Source: DATMER01 sp035556715 (GTDB lineage Bacteria > Acidobacteriota > Thermoanaerobaculia > Multivoradales > UBA5704). From it: DNA of 64,000 bases. Below, piece by piece: positions 19,725 to 28,372 of the stretch (within the stretch, counting starts at the first letter, position 1; every line of letters starts with the position of its first letter). Location of the stretch: assembly GCA_035556715.1 (NCBI GenBank), contig DATMER010000003.1, positions 62,001-126,000 of the forward strand. The letters run 5' to 3'. The notes under the pieces are model-generated. The model had not been told where the DNA came from. It did no database searches and worked only from the letters and a program-made list of their open reading frames with translations. A program made the position numbers and the translations under genes.

Positions 19725-20963
19725 ATGGCATGGAAAGTGCTCGTCCAGGCTCAGCGCAACTTCTGGCGCAAGGTGGAGGATCGCCTGACTGGCTCCCGAG
19801 TTCTGGTCGTAGCCCCTGAGCCGTTCTACGAGGACCGTGGAACACCGATCGCCGTGTGCCAGCTCCTCAGGGCGCTGTCGCAGCTCTCCTACGAGGTCGA
19901 CCTCCTGACCTACCCAGTAGGGCGCGACGTGGAGATCCCCCGGGTGCGCTACCTGCGGACGCCGAACCCGCTCGGATTGCGGCAGGTGCCGATCGGCTTC
20001 TCGCTCCGCAAGGTCGCGCTCGACCTGCTGCTGCTTCCAGAGCTGGTGAAGCGGCTGTCCACGGGCCAGTACGCCTGCGTGCACGCCGTGGAAGAGGCCG
20101 CATTCCTGGCTGTGCTCCTGGGCCGGAGGTTCGATGTTCCCGTCATCTACGACATGCGTTCGAGCCTGCCCGAGCAGCTCGCCGGACATCTTGCCTTCCG
20201 CCTGCCGTTCGTGCAGGCCGCGCTGCTGGAGTGCGAGCGCTGGCTGCTGCGGCACGCCGATTCGGTGGTGAGCAGCTCGCTCCTCGCTCAGACGGTCCGC
20301 GAGCGGGCCCCCAAGGCGCGCCTGCGCGAGTGGCGGCATGCCTCCGCGCTGCCGACCGCCGCCCACTCGGAGGCCGCGGCCCTGCGCGCCGAGCTGCGGA
20401 TCGGCCCCCTGCGGCCGGTGGTGCTCTACTGCGGAACGTTCGAGTCCGCCCAGGGGTTGCCCGAGCTGCTGACCGCGATCTCTCACGTGCTGGCCGAGTT
20501 GCCCGAGGCGACCTTCGTGCTGGTCGGCGCTATGGGGTCGGGAGGCGGCACCACGATCGAGCGCGGCCATGCCGACCTGGTGCGCAAGGGGTCACTGCGG
20601 GTAGTGAAGCGCCAGACGTGGGAGCGCCTACCCGCCTACCTCGCCATGGCCGACGTGGTGGTCTCCCCCCGGACCTATGGCGACAACCTGCCGCTCAAGG
20701 TGTTCGACTACCTGACCGCGGGCAAGCCGATCGTGGCGACCGACATTCCGGCGCATCGCTCGGTGCTGAATGAAGACCGGGCCCTGCTCACCGGCGTCTG
20801 GTCGCCCGAGCTCGCCCGCGGCATCGTCCGGCTGCTGCGCGACCGGCCCCTGGCGTCCTGTCTGGCGGCCAACGCGCGGAGCTACGCGCAGGAGCACTTC
20901 GGCTGGTTCGAGTTCGTGCGCTCGGTCCGCGACCTCTACGAGGAGGTGGACGGCGCTCGGTGA
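19725..20963 (+). CDS. Glycosyltransferase family 4
   Basis: A 412-residue GT-B fold enzyme that transfers a sugar from a nucleotide donor. The N-terminal half begins VLVVAPEPFYEDRGTPIAVC (glycine-rich acceptor-side loop). The C-terminal donor half shows VLYCGTFESAQGLPELL and the EX7E-like region DNLPLKVFDYLTAGKPIVA. No transmembrane segment is seen. The ATG at 19725 has GGAGGAAG ahead of it. It follows the GT-C-like membrane protein by 92 bases and precedes pheA by 21, so co-transcription with pheA is possible. The sugar and product are not predictable. Confidence 0.9.
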   Translation: MAWKVLVQAQRNFWRKVEDRLTGSRVLVVAPEPFYEDRGTPIAVCQLLRALSQLSYEVDLLTYPVGRDVEIPRVRYLRTPNPLGLRQVPIGFSLRKVALDLLLLPELVKRLSTGQYACVHAVEEAAFLAVLLGRRFDVPVIYDMRSSLPEQLAGHLAFRLPFVQAALLECERWLLRHADSVVSSSLLAQTVRERAPKARLREWRHASALPTAAHSEAAALRAELRIGPLRPVVLYCGTFESAQGLPELLTAISHVLAELPEATFVLVGAMGSGGGTTIERGHADLVRKGSLRVVKRQTWERLPAYLAMADVVVSPRTYGDNLPLKVFDYLTAGKPIVATDIPAHRSVLNEDRALLTGVWSPELARGIVRLLRDRPLASCLAANARSYAQEHFGWFEFVRSVRDLYEEVDGAR

Positions 20964-20984
20964 ATCGGACGATACTCCTGCCCC

Positions 20985-22115
20985 ATGGCGAAGACCCCCG
21001 ATCTGCCGTCCCTCCGCGAGGCCATCGAAACCGTCGACCACGAGTTGCTGGCGCTGCTGCGGCGGCGCATGGACTTGGTCGAGGAGGTGGCGGGGGCCAA
21101 GCTGGCGGCGGCGTCCCCCTTCCGCGACCAGCTCCGGGAGGATCAGATCCTTCAGCGGGTCCGCCACTTCGCGGTCGAGGAGGGGCTGGATGCCCGCGAG
21201 GTCGAGCGGCTCTACCGGGTCATCATGGAAATGTCCGTGGCGCACCAGAAGGCGCACGTCCGGTCCCTGGCCACGGCCCCGCTGCGGGTCGCCTACCAGG
21301 GGGTCGAGGGCTCGTACAGCCATCTGACGGCGCAGCGGCGCTATGCCGGCCTCCCGGGCGGCGTGCTCCTGGAGGGCCACGAGACGTTCCGCGGCGCGGC
21401 CGACGCGGTGCGGGAAGGCACATCCGACCGCGCCCTCCTCCCGATCGAGAACACCACGGCCGGCAGCATCAACGAGACCTACGACCTCCTCGCCGAGGGC
21501 GGGCTCACCATCACGGCCGAGGTGGTGAGCCGCATCGAGCACTGCCTCCTGGGGCTGCCCGGCTCTCACGTCGAAGAGCTGCACACGGTCCTGTCCCACC
21601 CCCAGGCTTTGGCCCAGTGCCAGGACTTCCTCCGCACCCTCCCCAATGCGAAAGCCCAGGTGGAGTTCGACACCGCCGGCGCAGCGCGCAAGGTCCGGGA
21701 GCGGGAAGATCCGGGCGTGGCCGCCATCGCCAGCGAGCCGGCGGCCCGGCTCTTCGGCCTGGAGGTCCTGCGGCGGGGCATCCAATCCCAGGAGGGAAAC
21801 TACACCCGCTTCGTGGAGCTGGCCCGGGAGCCCGAGGCCGTGCCGCCCGGCACTCCGGCCCGGACCTCCCTGGTCCTCGCCGTATCCCACAGCCCCGGCG
21901 CCCTCGCCGGACTGCTGGGCGTCTTCGCCGAGCGCGGCGTGAACGTCACCAAGCTGGAGTCCCGGCCGATCCCGTCGAGCCCCTGGAAGTACCGCTTCTA
22001 CCTCGACCTCGAAGGGCACGCGGACGACGACCGGGTCCGCGCCGCTCTCGAAGAGGCCCGGCCGCATACCACCGAGATCCGGGTGCTGGGAACGTACCCG
22101 GCTGCGGAGAGATAA
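20985..22115 (+). CDS. pheA: Bifunctional chorismate mutase/prephenate dehydratase (P-protein)
   Basis: This 376-residue enzyme turns chorismate into prephenate and then phenylpyruvate, the committed steps to phenylalanine. The AroQ chorismate mutase domain occupies about 1-90 (AIETVDHELLALLRRRMDLV). The dehydratase domain spans about 95-275, with LPIENTTAGS and the active-site TRF in GNYTRFVEL. The C-terminal ACT domain (about 290-370) has the phenylalanine-binding ESRP motif in TKLESRPIPSSPWKYRFYLD, so feedback inhibition is expected. The stop TAA abuts the ATG of the M14 peptidase. Confidence 0.97.
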   Translation: MAKTPDLPSLREAIETVDHELLALLRRRMDLVEEVAGAKLAAASPFRDQLREDQILQRVRHFAVEEGLDAREVERLYRVIMEMSVAHQKAHVRSLATAPLRVAYQGVEGSYSHLTAQRRYAGLPGGVLLEGHETFRGAADAVREGTSDRALLPIENTTAGSINETYDLLAEGGLTITAEVVSRIEHCLLGLPGSHVEELHTVLSHPQALAQCQDFLRTLPNAKAQVEFDTAGAARKVREREDPGVAAIASEPAARLFGLEVLRRGIQSQEGNYTRFVELAREPEAVPPGTPARTSLVLAVSHSPGALAGLLGVFAERGVNVTKLESRPIPSSPWKYRFYLDLEGHADDDRVRAALEEARPHTTEIRVLGTYPAAER

Positions 22116-23861
22116 ATGAAACAGCTCTTCCTCTCGCTTCTCCTCCTGTTCCAGGACGACTGGAAGACCCCGGCCGAGGTCGCCAACTTCGAGGCCACGC
22201 CGAGCTACGAGGAGACGATCGCGTTCCTCCGGCAGATCGAGGCGCGGATGCCGGAAATGAAGCTGAGCTTCTACGGCACCTCCCCCCAGGGCAGGCAGAT
22301 GCCGCTCGTCGTGGTCTCCAAGGAGAGGGCCTTCACCCCCGCCGAGGCCGCGCGGACCGGCAAGCCCGTGGTGATGATCCAGAACGGCATCCACGCCGGG
22401 GAGATCGATGGCAAGGACGCCTGCCTGATGATCCTGCGCGACATGGCATCAGGGAAGCATCGCGAGCTGCTCGACGGCATGACGCTGCTCATCCTCCCGA
22501 TCTACAACGTGGACGGCCACGAGCGGGTCTCGCCCTACAACCGGCCGAACCAGGACGGGCCGCGCCAGGGTATGGGCTTCCGCACCACCGCCTCCGGCCT
22601 GGACCTGAACCGCGACCACCTGAAGGTCGTTTCCGTCGAGGCCCAGGCCCTCATGACCCTGGTCTCGGCCTGGCGCCCCCACCTCCACGTGGACGACCAC
22701 GTCACGGACGGGGTGGACCACGACTGGGTCCTGACCTGGTCGTGGGCTGAAGCTCCGCAGGCGCCGCTCCAGGTGGACTCCTGGCTGCGCGAGCACATGC
22801 CCAGGGCCCTCGCGGCCACCGAGAAGGCCGGGCACCGCGCCGGCCCCTACGTGGACCTCAAAGACGGCAACGATCCCAGCAAGGGCTTCAGCTCCTGGAT
22901 CGGCACCCCGCGCTTCGCCACCGGCTACTACCCCCTGCGCAACCGGCCGTCGATCCTGGTGGAGATGCACTCCTACAAGCCCTACCGGCAGCGGGTGCTC
23001 GCGAACCGGGACTTCCTCCTCGCCGTGCTCGCCGAAGTGGCCCGCGATCCCGCCTCGCTGACCCGGGCCGTGGCCGAGGCGGAAGCCGCCACGGTCGCCC
23101 TGGGGAAACCTGACGCGAAGCCCTCCCTGGTGACTGTGACCTACGAGGAGAGCGAGGCCGCGGACCCGATCCGGTTCCCGGTCTATGCCCACGAGACCGT
23201 CCCGTCCGTGGCCACGGGCGAGCCGATCCTGCGGTACCGCCGCGGCGAGGTCCGCGAGATGGAAGTCCCCTGGTATCACCGGCCCAAGGTCTCCATGACT
23301 CTCCCCCGGCCGCGGGGCTACCTCGTGCTCCCAGGCTGGCCCCAGATCGAGCAGCGCCTGCGCACCCATGGGCTGCGGGTCGAGACGGTCCGGGAGCCCA
23401 TGGAGATCGAGGTCGAGACGATCCGCGTTTCAGACCCCAAGTTCGCGCCGCGCTCCTACCAGGGCCTTCACGGCGTCCAGGCCAGGGCTGAGCGAAAGAC
23501 CGAGCGGCGGCGCATCCCGGCCGGGGCGCTCTGGGTCCCGGCAGATCAGCCGGACTTCGCCGTCGCGGTCCAGCTCTTCGAGCCCGAGGCGCCCGACTCG
23601 CTCCTGAGCTGGGGCCTGCTGTCGAGCGTGTTCGAGCAGAAGGAGTACATCGACACGCGGGTCCTGGAGGGGCTGGCCGGGGAGATGATGAAGGACCCGA
23701 AGACCGCGGCGGATTTCCAGGCGGCGATGAAGGACGAGGCGTTCGCCAAGGACCCTTTCGCCCGCTATCTCTGGTGGTACCGCCGCACGCCGTACTGGGA
23801 CGAGACGATCGGTCTTCTGCCCATCTATCGCGTGATGCGAGTCATGAAGCCACTGAAATGA
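22116..23861 (+). CDS. M14 family zinc carboxypeptidase-like protein
   Basis: A 581-residue protein with a short hydrophobic N-terminus (MKQLFLSLLLLF) that may be a signal peptide. Zinc ligands are visible as His and Glu in QNGIHAGEIDGKDA and a distal His in HVDDHVTDGVDHDW. A LDLNRDH segment between them is also typical of M14. The family removes C-terminal residues from peptides. The last 250 residues have no clear relatives to me. It starts immediately after the pheA stop, so it is probably co-transcribed although functionally unrelated. Its 3' end overlaps the convergent thioesterase gene by 20 bases. Confidence 0.88.
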   Translation: MKQLFLSLLLLFQDDWKTPAEVANFEATPSYEETIAFLRQIEARMPEMKLSFYGTSPQGRQMPLVVVSKERAFTPAEAARTGKPVVMIQNGIHAGEIDGKDACLMILRDMASGKHRELLDGMTLLILPIYNVDGHERVSPYNRPNQDGPRQGMGFRTTASGLDLNRDHLKVVSVEAQALMTLVSAWRPHLHVDDHVTDGVDHDWVLTWSWAEAPQAPLQVDSWLREHMPRALAATEKAGHRAGPYVDLKDGNDPSKGFSSWIGTPRFATGYYPLRNRPSILVEMHSYKPYRQRVLANRDFLLAVLAEVARDPASLTRAVAEAEAATVALGKPDAKPSLVTVTYEESEAADPIRFPVYAHETVPSVATGEPILRYRRGEVREMEVPWYHRPKVSMTLPRPRGYLVLPGWPQIEQRLRTHGLRVETVREPMEIEVETIRVSDPKFAPRSYQGLHGVQARAERKTERRRIPAGALWVPADQPDFAVAVQLFEPEAPDSLLSWGLLSSVFEQKEYIDTRVLEGLAGEMMKDPKTAADFQAAMKDEAFAKDPFARYLWWYRRTPYWDETIGLLPIYRVMRVMKPLK

Positions 23862-24270
23862 GCCCGGCGATCTCCGGCGGGATGGGGATGGCCTTGATTC
23901 CGCCGGGACTATCGGGATCATCGAACTGGCAGTGAACGACCGTGGTCTGGCCGCGGGCCACGTGCGTGCCCTCCCGCCGGAGGTCGAAGCCGTAGGTCAG
24001 CGACGAGGTCCCCTTGCGCAGGACGCGGACGTGGATCTCGATCTCGTCCCCGAAGCGGGCAGGCGACAGGAACTCGCAGGAGGCGGCGACCCGGGGCCAG
24101 CCGATGTGGCGGCCTTCGGCATCCACGAAGGACCCGGGATTCGCGCCCAGGCTGCGCAGGAACTCATGCTCCGCCCACTCCATGAAGACGTAGAAGCGGG
24201 AGAAGTGGACGATCCCGCCCATGTCCGTGTCGGCGAACTCGACCCTGCGGCGCACTCGGAGCTCTTGCAT
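23842..24270 (-). CDS. Hotdog-fold acyl-CoA thioesterase (YbgC/FadM-like)
   Basis: A 142-residue single hotdog domain with RRRVEFADTDMGGIVHFSRFY, in which the Asp of DTDMGGIVH is the expected catalytic residue. Members hydrolyse acyl-CoA or 4-hydroxybenzoyl-CoA thioesters. An in-frame ATG at 24303 would add 11 residues, but the intervening sequence looks like a promoter (TTACAAT) and the family normally begins close to the conserved strand, so the ATG at 24270 is preferred. It is transcribed against the M14 gene and away from the membrane-protein pair that follows. Confidence 0.9.
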   Translation of the reverse strand: MQELRVRRRVEFADTDMGGIVHFSRFYVFMEWAEHEFLRSLGANPGSFVDAEGRHIGWPRVAASCEFLSPARFGDEIEIHVRVLRKGTSSLTYGFDLRREGTHVARGQTTVVHCQFDDPDSPGGIKAIPIPPEIAGLISVAS

Positions 24271-24323
24271 GGCGGCGGATTGTAACCGTACCGGCCATCC
24301 CACTGTGATTCAATAAAGCACCG

Positions 24324-24788
24324 ATGTGGCCGCCGCGCTCCCTCCTCGCCTCGTTCGCCCTGGCGCTGTTCGCTCTCTACCTGGCCGCCTCGCTCTCCTG
24401 GGCGGCGCTCAACACGGCCAGGACCGGGGTCCTGATGGTCCGCGTCCGGGGCGAGACGCCCTTCCAGGAGCGCTCCCGGTCCTACAGCCCCGAGTACGCC
24501 GAAGGCATCGCTACGATCCGCCGGACGATCCCCCGCGAAGGCGCCTATCTCCTGATCAACGGCACCCCCGAGGAGAGGGGAGGGCCGTTCTGGGTCAAGT
24601 ACGACCTGGCGCCGCGGCGCGCTATCTTCCTCGGTGACCTGGACAAGCTCGACAACATCGACCGGCTCCGCAAGCGCATGCCCCGGGCGGCCCGCTGGGT
24701 GGTGATTGCCCACGGACCCTATGGCCGTCCCGAGCTGATCGAGCGCTACAGGTTCGTCCAGGGCATGAAGGGCCGCGGCGGTGCGTGA
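24324..24788 (+). CDS. Single-pass membrane protein of unknown function
   Basis: A 154-residue protein with one N-terminal hydrophobic segment (SLLASFALALFALYLAASL), probably a membrane anchor, followed by a soluble domain of about 120 residues. That domain resembles the soluble tails found after GT-C-like membrane proteins such as the one ending at 19632 (both contain a YLL/YLxxGxP-like segment), but I cannot assign a family. Its stop overlaps the GTG of the next membrane protein by 8 bases, so the two are probably made together and may act as a complex. Confidence 0.65.
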   Translation: MWPPRSLLASFALALFALYLAASLSWAALNTARTGVLMVRVRGETPFQERSRSYSPEYAEGIATIRRTIPREGAYLLINGTPEERGGPFWVKYDLAPRRAIFLGDLDKLDNIDRLRKRMPRAARWVVIAHGPYGRPELIERYRFVQGMKGRGGA

Positions 24789-26274
24789 GCTGGTCGCGAA
24801 CCTGGCCGGGATCGCGCTCTTCGCGGTCCCGGGCTTTGCCCTGACCGGCCTGTTCCCCGGTCTGCGCGCCATTCCCTGGATTCGCCGGCTGGGCTTCGGC
24901 TACCTGCTGGGAGTGGCGACGGTCGCCGGAAGCCTCTATGCCCTCTCTGCCCTGCTCGAGGTCCCTCTGCGGCGGCCGGCGATCTTCGGGACGGCGGCGG
25001 TGCTCACTGCCGCCGGGCTCGCGGGCTGGATCCGGTCGCGGCTCGCACGCAGAGAGCTCCGGAGGGGATTACCCGGCCGCGCCCGGCTGGCGGCCCTGGC
25101 GCTCGCCCTGGCCGGGGCCGGGGTCTCGGCGGGCCTCATCGCCGACGCCGTCGCCTACCCCCTGCGGGACTGGGACGGCCGCATGCACTGGTCGGCCCAG
25201 GCGCGCTACATCCGCCACGAGGGCTCGGTCCTCCCCCTGGCCATCATCCGCGGGCAGTGGTTCATCAACCATCCCCGCTACCCGGTGCTGCTGCCCGTGG
25301 CGCAGGTGGCGGTCCTGGAAGCCACCGGGGCCGGCGAGGACGACATGTTCTTCCGCGGCCTGTACGCGGCCTTCTTCCCCGCCCTCCTGCTCGTGCTCTA
25401 TGACGGCGCCCGGCGCTGGGCGGGCTGGCTCCCCGCGGGGCTCAGCGTGGCCGCGGCCTCGGGCATCCCCTTTCTTACGTTCTTTCCCGACGGGGGCGCC
25501 ACCAGCTCCTACAGCGACCTGCCCCTCGGCTGCTTCTACGGGGCCGCGCTCGTGCTCCTCCTCCGCGGCCGGACCCTTCCGTCAGACGGAATCGCCGCCG
25601 GGCTTCTCTTGGGCGCCGCGGTCCTGACGAAGAACGAGGGGACGATCCTCGCCGGTTTCGCGCTGCTGGCTGCGGCGCTCATCCCCGGCCTGCGCCTGTG
25701 GAGGAAGCGCCTGTGGAGGAAGCGGCAGACCGCCCCGATTCCTCCGGCTCCCCGCCGCCGGCTCCTCCTCAAGGGAGCGCGCCTGTGCGCCGCGGCATCG
25801 GTCATGGTGGCGATCCTGGCCTTCTTCCTCTTCTGGCGCCTCCAGATCCCCAACCGGCAGGACGAAATGTACGAGGATTTCGTCACGGCCGGGCACTTCT
25901 TTCCGGACGTGATCACCCGCATCCCCGAGTACGGCGGCCAGATCCTCGCCCAGACCTTCCTTACCTGGGACCATTGGGTGGGGTTCTGGTGGGCCGCCAT
26001 CCCCCTCTTCCTCGCGGGCTGGGGTGTCCTGAAGGGGAGACGCGCCGCCCTCTCCTGGCCGCTGCTGATCGGCTTCGCCGCCCCTCTCGCCATCGCGTGG
26101 GGGGCGTACACGGTCCACTGGCACCCGGACGAGCTGGTCAAGGTGACCTGGGAGCGCTTCCTCGTCCAGGGCTCCCTCCCTCTCTTCCTGCTGCTGGCCC
26201 TCCTGCTGCGCGAGACCCTGCGGCGCTCCCCCCTGGCGCGGTGGTCGGTGCGGTTGGCGCGTTTATCGCAATAG
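24781..26274 (+). CDS. Multi-spanning membrane protein, GT-C-like
   Basis: A 497-residue protein starting with GTG and containing about twelve hydrophobic segments. A conserved-looking extracytoplasmic loop reads RDWDGRMHWSAQARYI, which resembles the Asp-containing first loop of ArnT/PMT-like GT-C enzymes. A short direct duplication (LWRKR twice, encoded by near-identical 15-base units at about 25697-25726) lies in a cytoplasmic loop. It follows a small anchored protein with which it overlaps. It likely transfers sugar from a polyprenyl carrier, but this is inference from topology. Confidence 0.72.
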   Translation: MRELVANLAGIALFAVPGFALTGLFPGLRAIPWIRRLGFGYLLGVATVAGSLYALSALLEVPLRRPAIFGTAAVLTAAGLAGWIRSRLARRELRRGLPGRARLAALALALAGAGVSAGLIADAVAYPLRDWDGRMHWSAQARYIRHEGSVLPLAIIRGQWFINHPRYPVLLPVAQVAVLEATGAGEDDMFFRGLYAAFFPALLLVLYDGARRWAGWLPAGLSVAAASGIPFLTFFPDGGATSSYSDLPLGCFYGAALVLLLRGRTLPSDGIAAGLLLGAAVLTKNEGTILAGFALLAAALIPGLRLWRKRLWRKRQTAPIPPAPRRRLLLKGARLCAAASVMVAILAFFLFWRLQIPNRQDEMYEDFVTAGHFFPDVITRIPEYGGQILAQTFLTWDHWVGFWWAAIPLFLAGWGVLKGRRAALSWPLLIGFAAPLAIAWGAYTVHWHPDELVKVTWERFLVQGSLPLFLLLALLLRETLRRSPLARWSVRLARLSQ

Positions 26275-26320
26275 ATCGAATAGCTGCCGCAGCCGTACAA
26301 GGCGGAGCGGGGATCGCCCT

Positions 26321-28321
26321 ATGCCACGACAAACGAAAACCGACCAGCGGGACTGGCTTCGGCTGGCTCTCGACAACCTCGGCGACGCCGTGGTCGCGAC
26401 CGACGACACCGGCCGCGTCACCTATCTGAATCCGGCGGCAGAGCGCCTCACGGGCGCGAGCGTGGACTCTGCCCGGGGCCGGCTCCTGAAGCAGGTGCTG
26501 CGCCTGGTGGACGAGAGCACGGGACGGCCCGTCGAGGTCCTCATCAGCGAAGAGGCCATTGGCGAGTCCGCCGCCCTGGCGCGCCGTCCCCTCCGGGTGG
26601 AGGGGAGCGGATCCGGGAGCCGGATCCAGGTCACTCTCGAGCCGATCCGGGACGGCGGGGCGTTCGCCGGCGCCCTCCTCGTGCTCCGCGACGTCACCGA
26701 CCGGCTCCAGCACGAAGAGGCCGTGCGGCAGAGCGTGGAGCGCTACCGCACCTTCTTCGACCAGAGCGCCGAGGGCATCTGGCGCTGCGAGATGGAAGAG
26801 CCGGTGCCGGTCGAGCTGCCCGCGGAGGAGCAGGTCGACCGCTTCTACAGCCACGCCTTCCTCGCCGAGTGCAACCGGGGCATGGCCCGCATGTACGGCC
26901 TCTCCGACCCCGCGGAGCTGGTCGGCTCCCGCCTGGCGGACCTGCTCCCCCGCTCGGACGCGCACAACGTCGAGTTCCTGCGCTCGTTCGTCCGCTCGGG
27001 CTACCGGCTGGCCGGGGCCGAGTCGCACGAGATCGACCGCGAGGGCAAGCCCAAGTACTTCCTCAACAACCTGATCGGCGTCCTCGAAAACAACCGCCTG
27101 GTGCGCGTCTGGGGCACCCAGCTCGACATCACCGAGCGCAAGCGCCTGGAAGAGGACCTGCGGCGCCGCGCCGAGGACCTCGCCGGGGCCGACCGCCGCA
27201 AGGATCAGTTCCTGGCCATGCTCGCCCACGAGCTGCGCAACCCCCTCGCCCCGATCCGCAACGCGGTGGAGCTGATGCGCCAGGTCGAGACGCTCGACCC
27301 CGCGTTCCAGCCGTCCCGCGAGATGGTCGAGCGCCAGGTCAAGCACCTGGCCCGCCTGGTGGACGACCTGCTCGACGTCTCCCGCATCACCCAGGGGAGC
27401 ATCCGCCTGCGCAAGGAGGCCGTGGACCTGGGCACCGTGATCGAGCGCGCCATCGAGGGGACCCGGCCGCTCATCGACTCCCGCGCCCACACGCTGACGG
27501 TCAACCTGCCCACCGATTCCGTCCGCCTGGACGCCGATCCCGCCCGCCTGGAGCAGGTCGTGACCAACCTCCTGAACAACGCGGCCAAGTACACGATGCC
27601 GGGCGGCCAGATCCGGGTCAGCGCGGCGCTTGAGGGGGGCGAGGCCGTGGTGCGGGTGCGGGACAACGGCATCGGCGTGCCGCCGGACGTGCTCGACCGC
27701 GTGTTCGAGCCCTTCGTCCAGTCCGAGGGCTCCCTCGCCCGCTCGGAAGGGGGCCTCGGGATCGGCCTGACCCTGGTGCGCAGCCTGGTCGAGATGCACG
27801 GCGGCAGCGTCGAGGCCCACAGCCCGGGCCTGGGCCAGGGGAGCGAGTTCGTGGTGCGGCTGCCGGCGCAGGTGCCGGCCGAGAAGGCCCCGCCCGTGCC
27901 CGAGCCGCACATGCCCTTCCCCTCCCGGGGGCTGCGCGTGCTCGTGGTGGAGGACAACGTGGACGCCGCGGAGAGCCTCGCCGCCCTGCTCCGCCTCTGG
28001 GGCCACGAGGTGACGACGGTCCATGACGGAGTGGCCGCCATCGACGCGTCACGGGAACAGCGCCCCGAGGTGGTGCTGCTGGACATCGGCCTGCCCGGCC
28101 TCGACGGCTACCAGGTGGCGAAGCGGCTGCGCGAGGACGCGGCCATGGACGGCACGCTCCTCGTTGCCATGACCGGGTACGGCCAGCCCGAGGACCGCCG
28201 CCGCTCGCGGGAGGCCGGCATCCACCACCACTTCGTGAAGCCGGTGGAGCCGTTCGTGCTGCGCACCCTGCTCTCGAACCTGGGGGCGCCGGTGGCGCCG
28301 GGAGCGTCAGGACCTTTCTAG
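26321..28321 (+). CDS. Hybrid sensor histidine kinase with PAS domains and receiver
   Basis: A 666-residue soluble kinase. A PAS domain (about 10-125) is followed by a second PAS-like region ending LDITERKRLEEDL near 280. The HisKA domain has the phosphorylated His at 303 in MLAHELRNPLAPIRNAV. The ATPase domain shows N box TNLLNNAAKYT and G boxes DNGIGVP and GGLGIGLTLV. The C-terminal receiver has LVVEDNVDAAES and phospho-acceptor Asp588 in LLDIGLPGLDGY. No transmembrane segment is visible, so it senses a cytoplasmic cue. No separate response regulator is nearby; the downstream Ser/Thr kinase is 51 bases away on the same strand. Confidence 0.95.
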   Translation: MPRQTKTDQRDWLRLALDNLGDAVVATDDTGRVTYLNPAAERLTGASVDSARGRLLKQVLRLVDESTGRPVEVLISEEAIGESAALARRPLRVEGSGSGSRIQVTLEPIRDGGAFAGALLVLRDVTDRLQHEEAVRQSVERYRTFFDQSAEGIWRCEMEEPVPVELPAEEQVDRFYSHAFLAECNRGMARMYGLSDPAELVGSRLADLLPRSDAHNVEFLRSFVRSGYRLAGAESHEIDREGKPKYFLNNLIGVLENNRLVRVWGTQLDITERKRLEEDLRRRAEDLAGADRRKDQFLAMLAHELRNPLAPIRNAVELMRQVETLDPAFQPSREMVERQVKHLARLVDDLLDVSRITQGSIRLRKEAVDLGTVIERAIEGTRPLIDSRAHTLTVNLPTDSVRLDADPARLEQVVTNLLNNAAKYTMPGGQIRVSAALEGGEAVVRVRDNGIGVPPDVLDRVFEPFVQSEGSLARSEGGLGIGLTLVRSLVEMHGGSVEAHSPGLGQGSEFVVRLPAQVPAEKAPPVPEPHMPFPSRGLRVLVVEDNVDAAESLAALLRLWGHEVTTVHDGVAAIDASREQRPEVVLLDIGLPGLDGYQVAKRLREDAAMDGTLLVAMTGYGQPEDRRRSREAGIHHHFVKPVEPFVLRTLLSNLGAPVAPGASGPF

Positions 28322-28372
28322 ACGGGCCTGGAAGAAGATGAGGCGGGGCTCTGGTAAACTCAATCGAGCCCG

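Noticed and set aside
24271..24303. Upstream ATG for the thioesterase
   Set aside because: The 11 extra residues are encoded by a stretch containing a TTACAAT promoter-like box, and the family starts near the downstream ATG.
25697..25726. 15-base tandem duplication (LWRKR twice) as a functional motif
   Set aside because: A simple local duplication in a cytoplasmic loop; nothing suggests a function.
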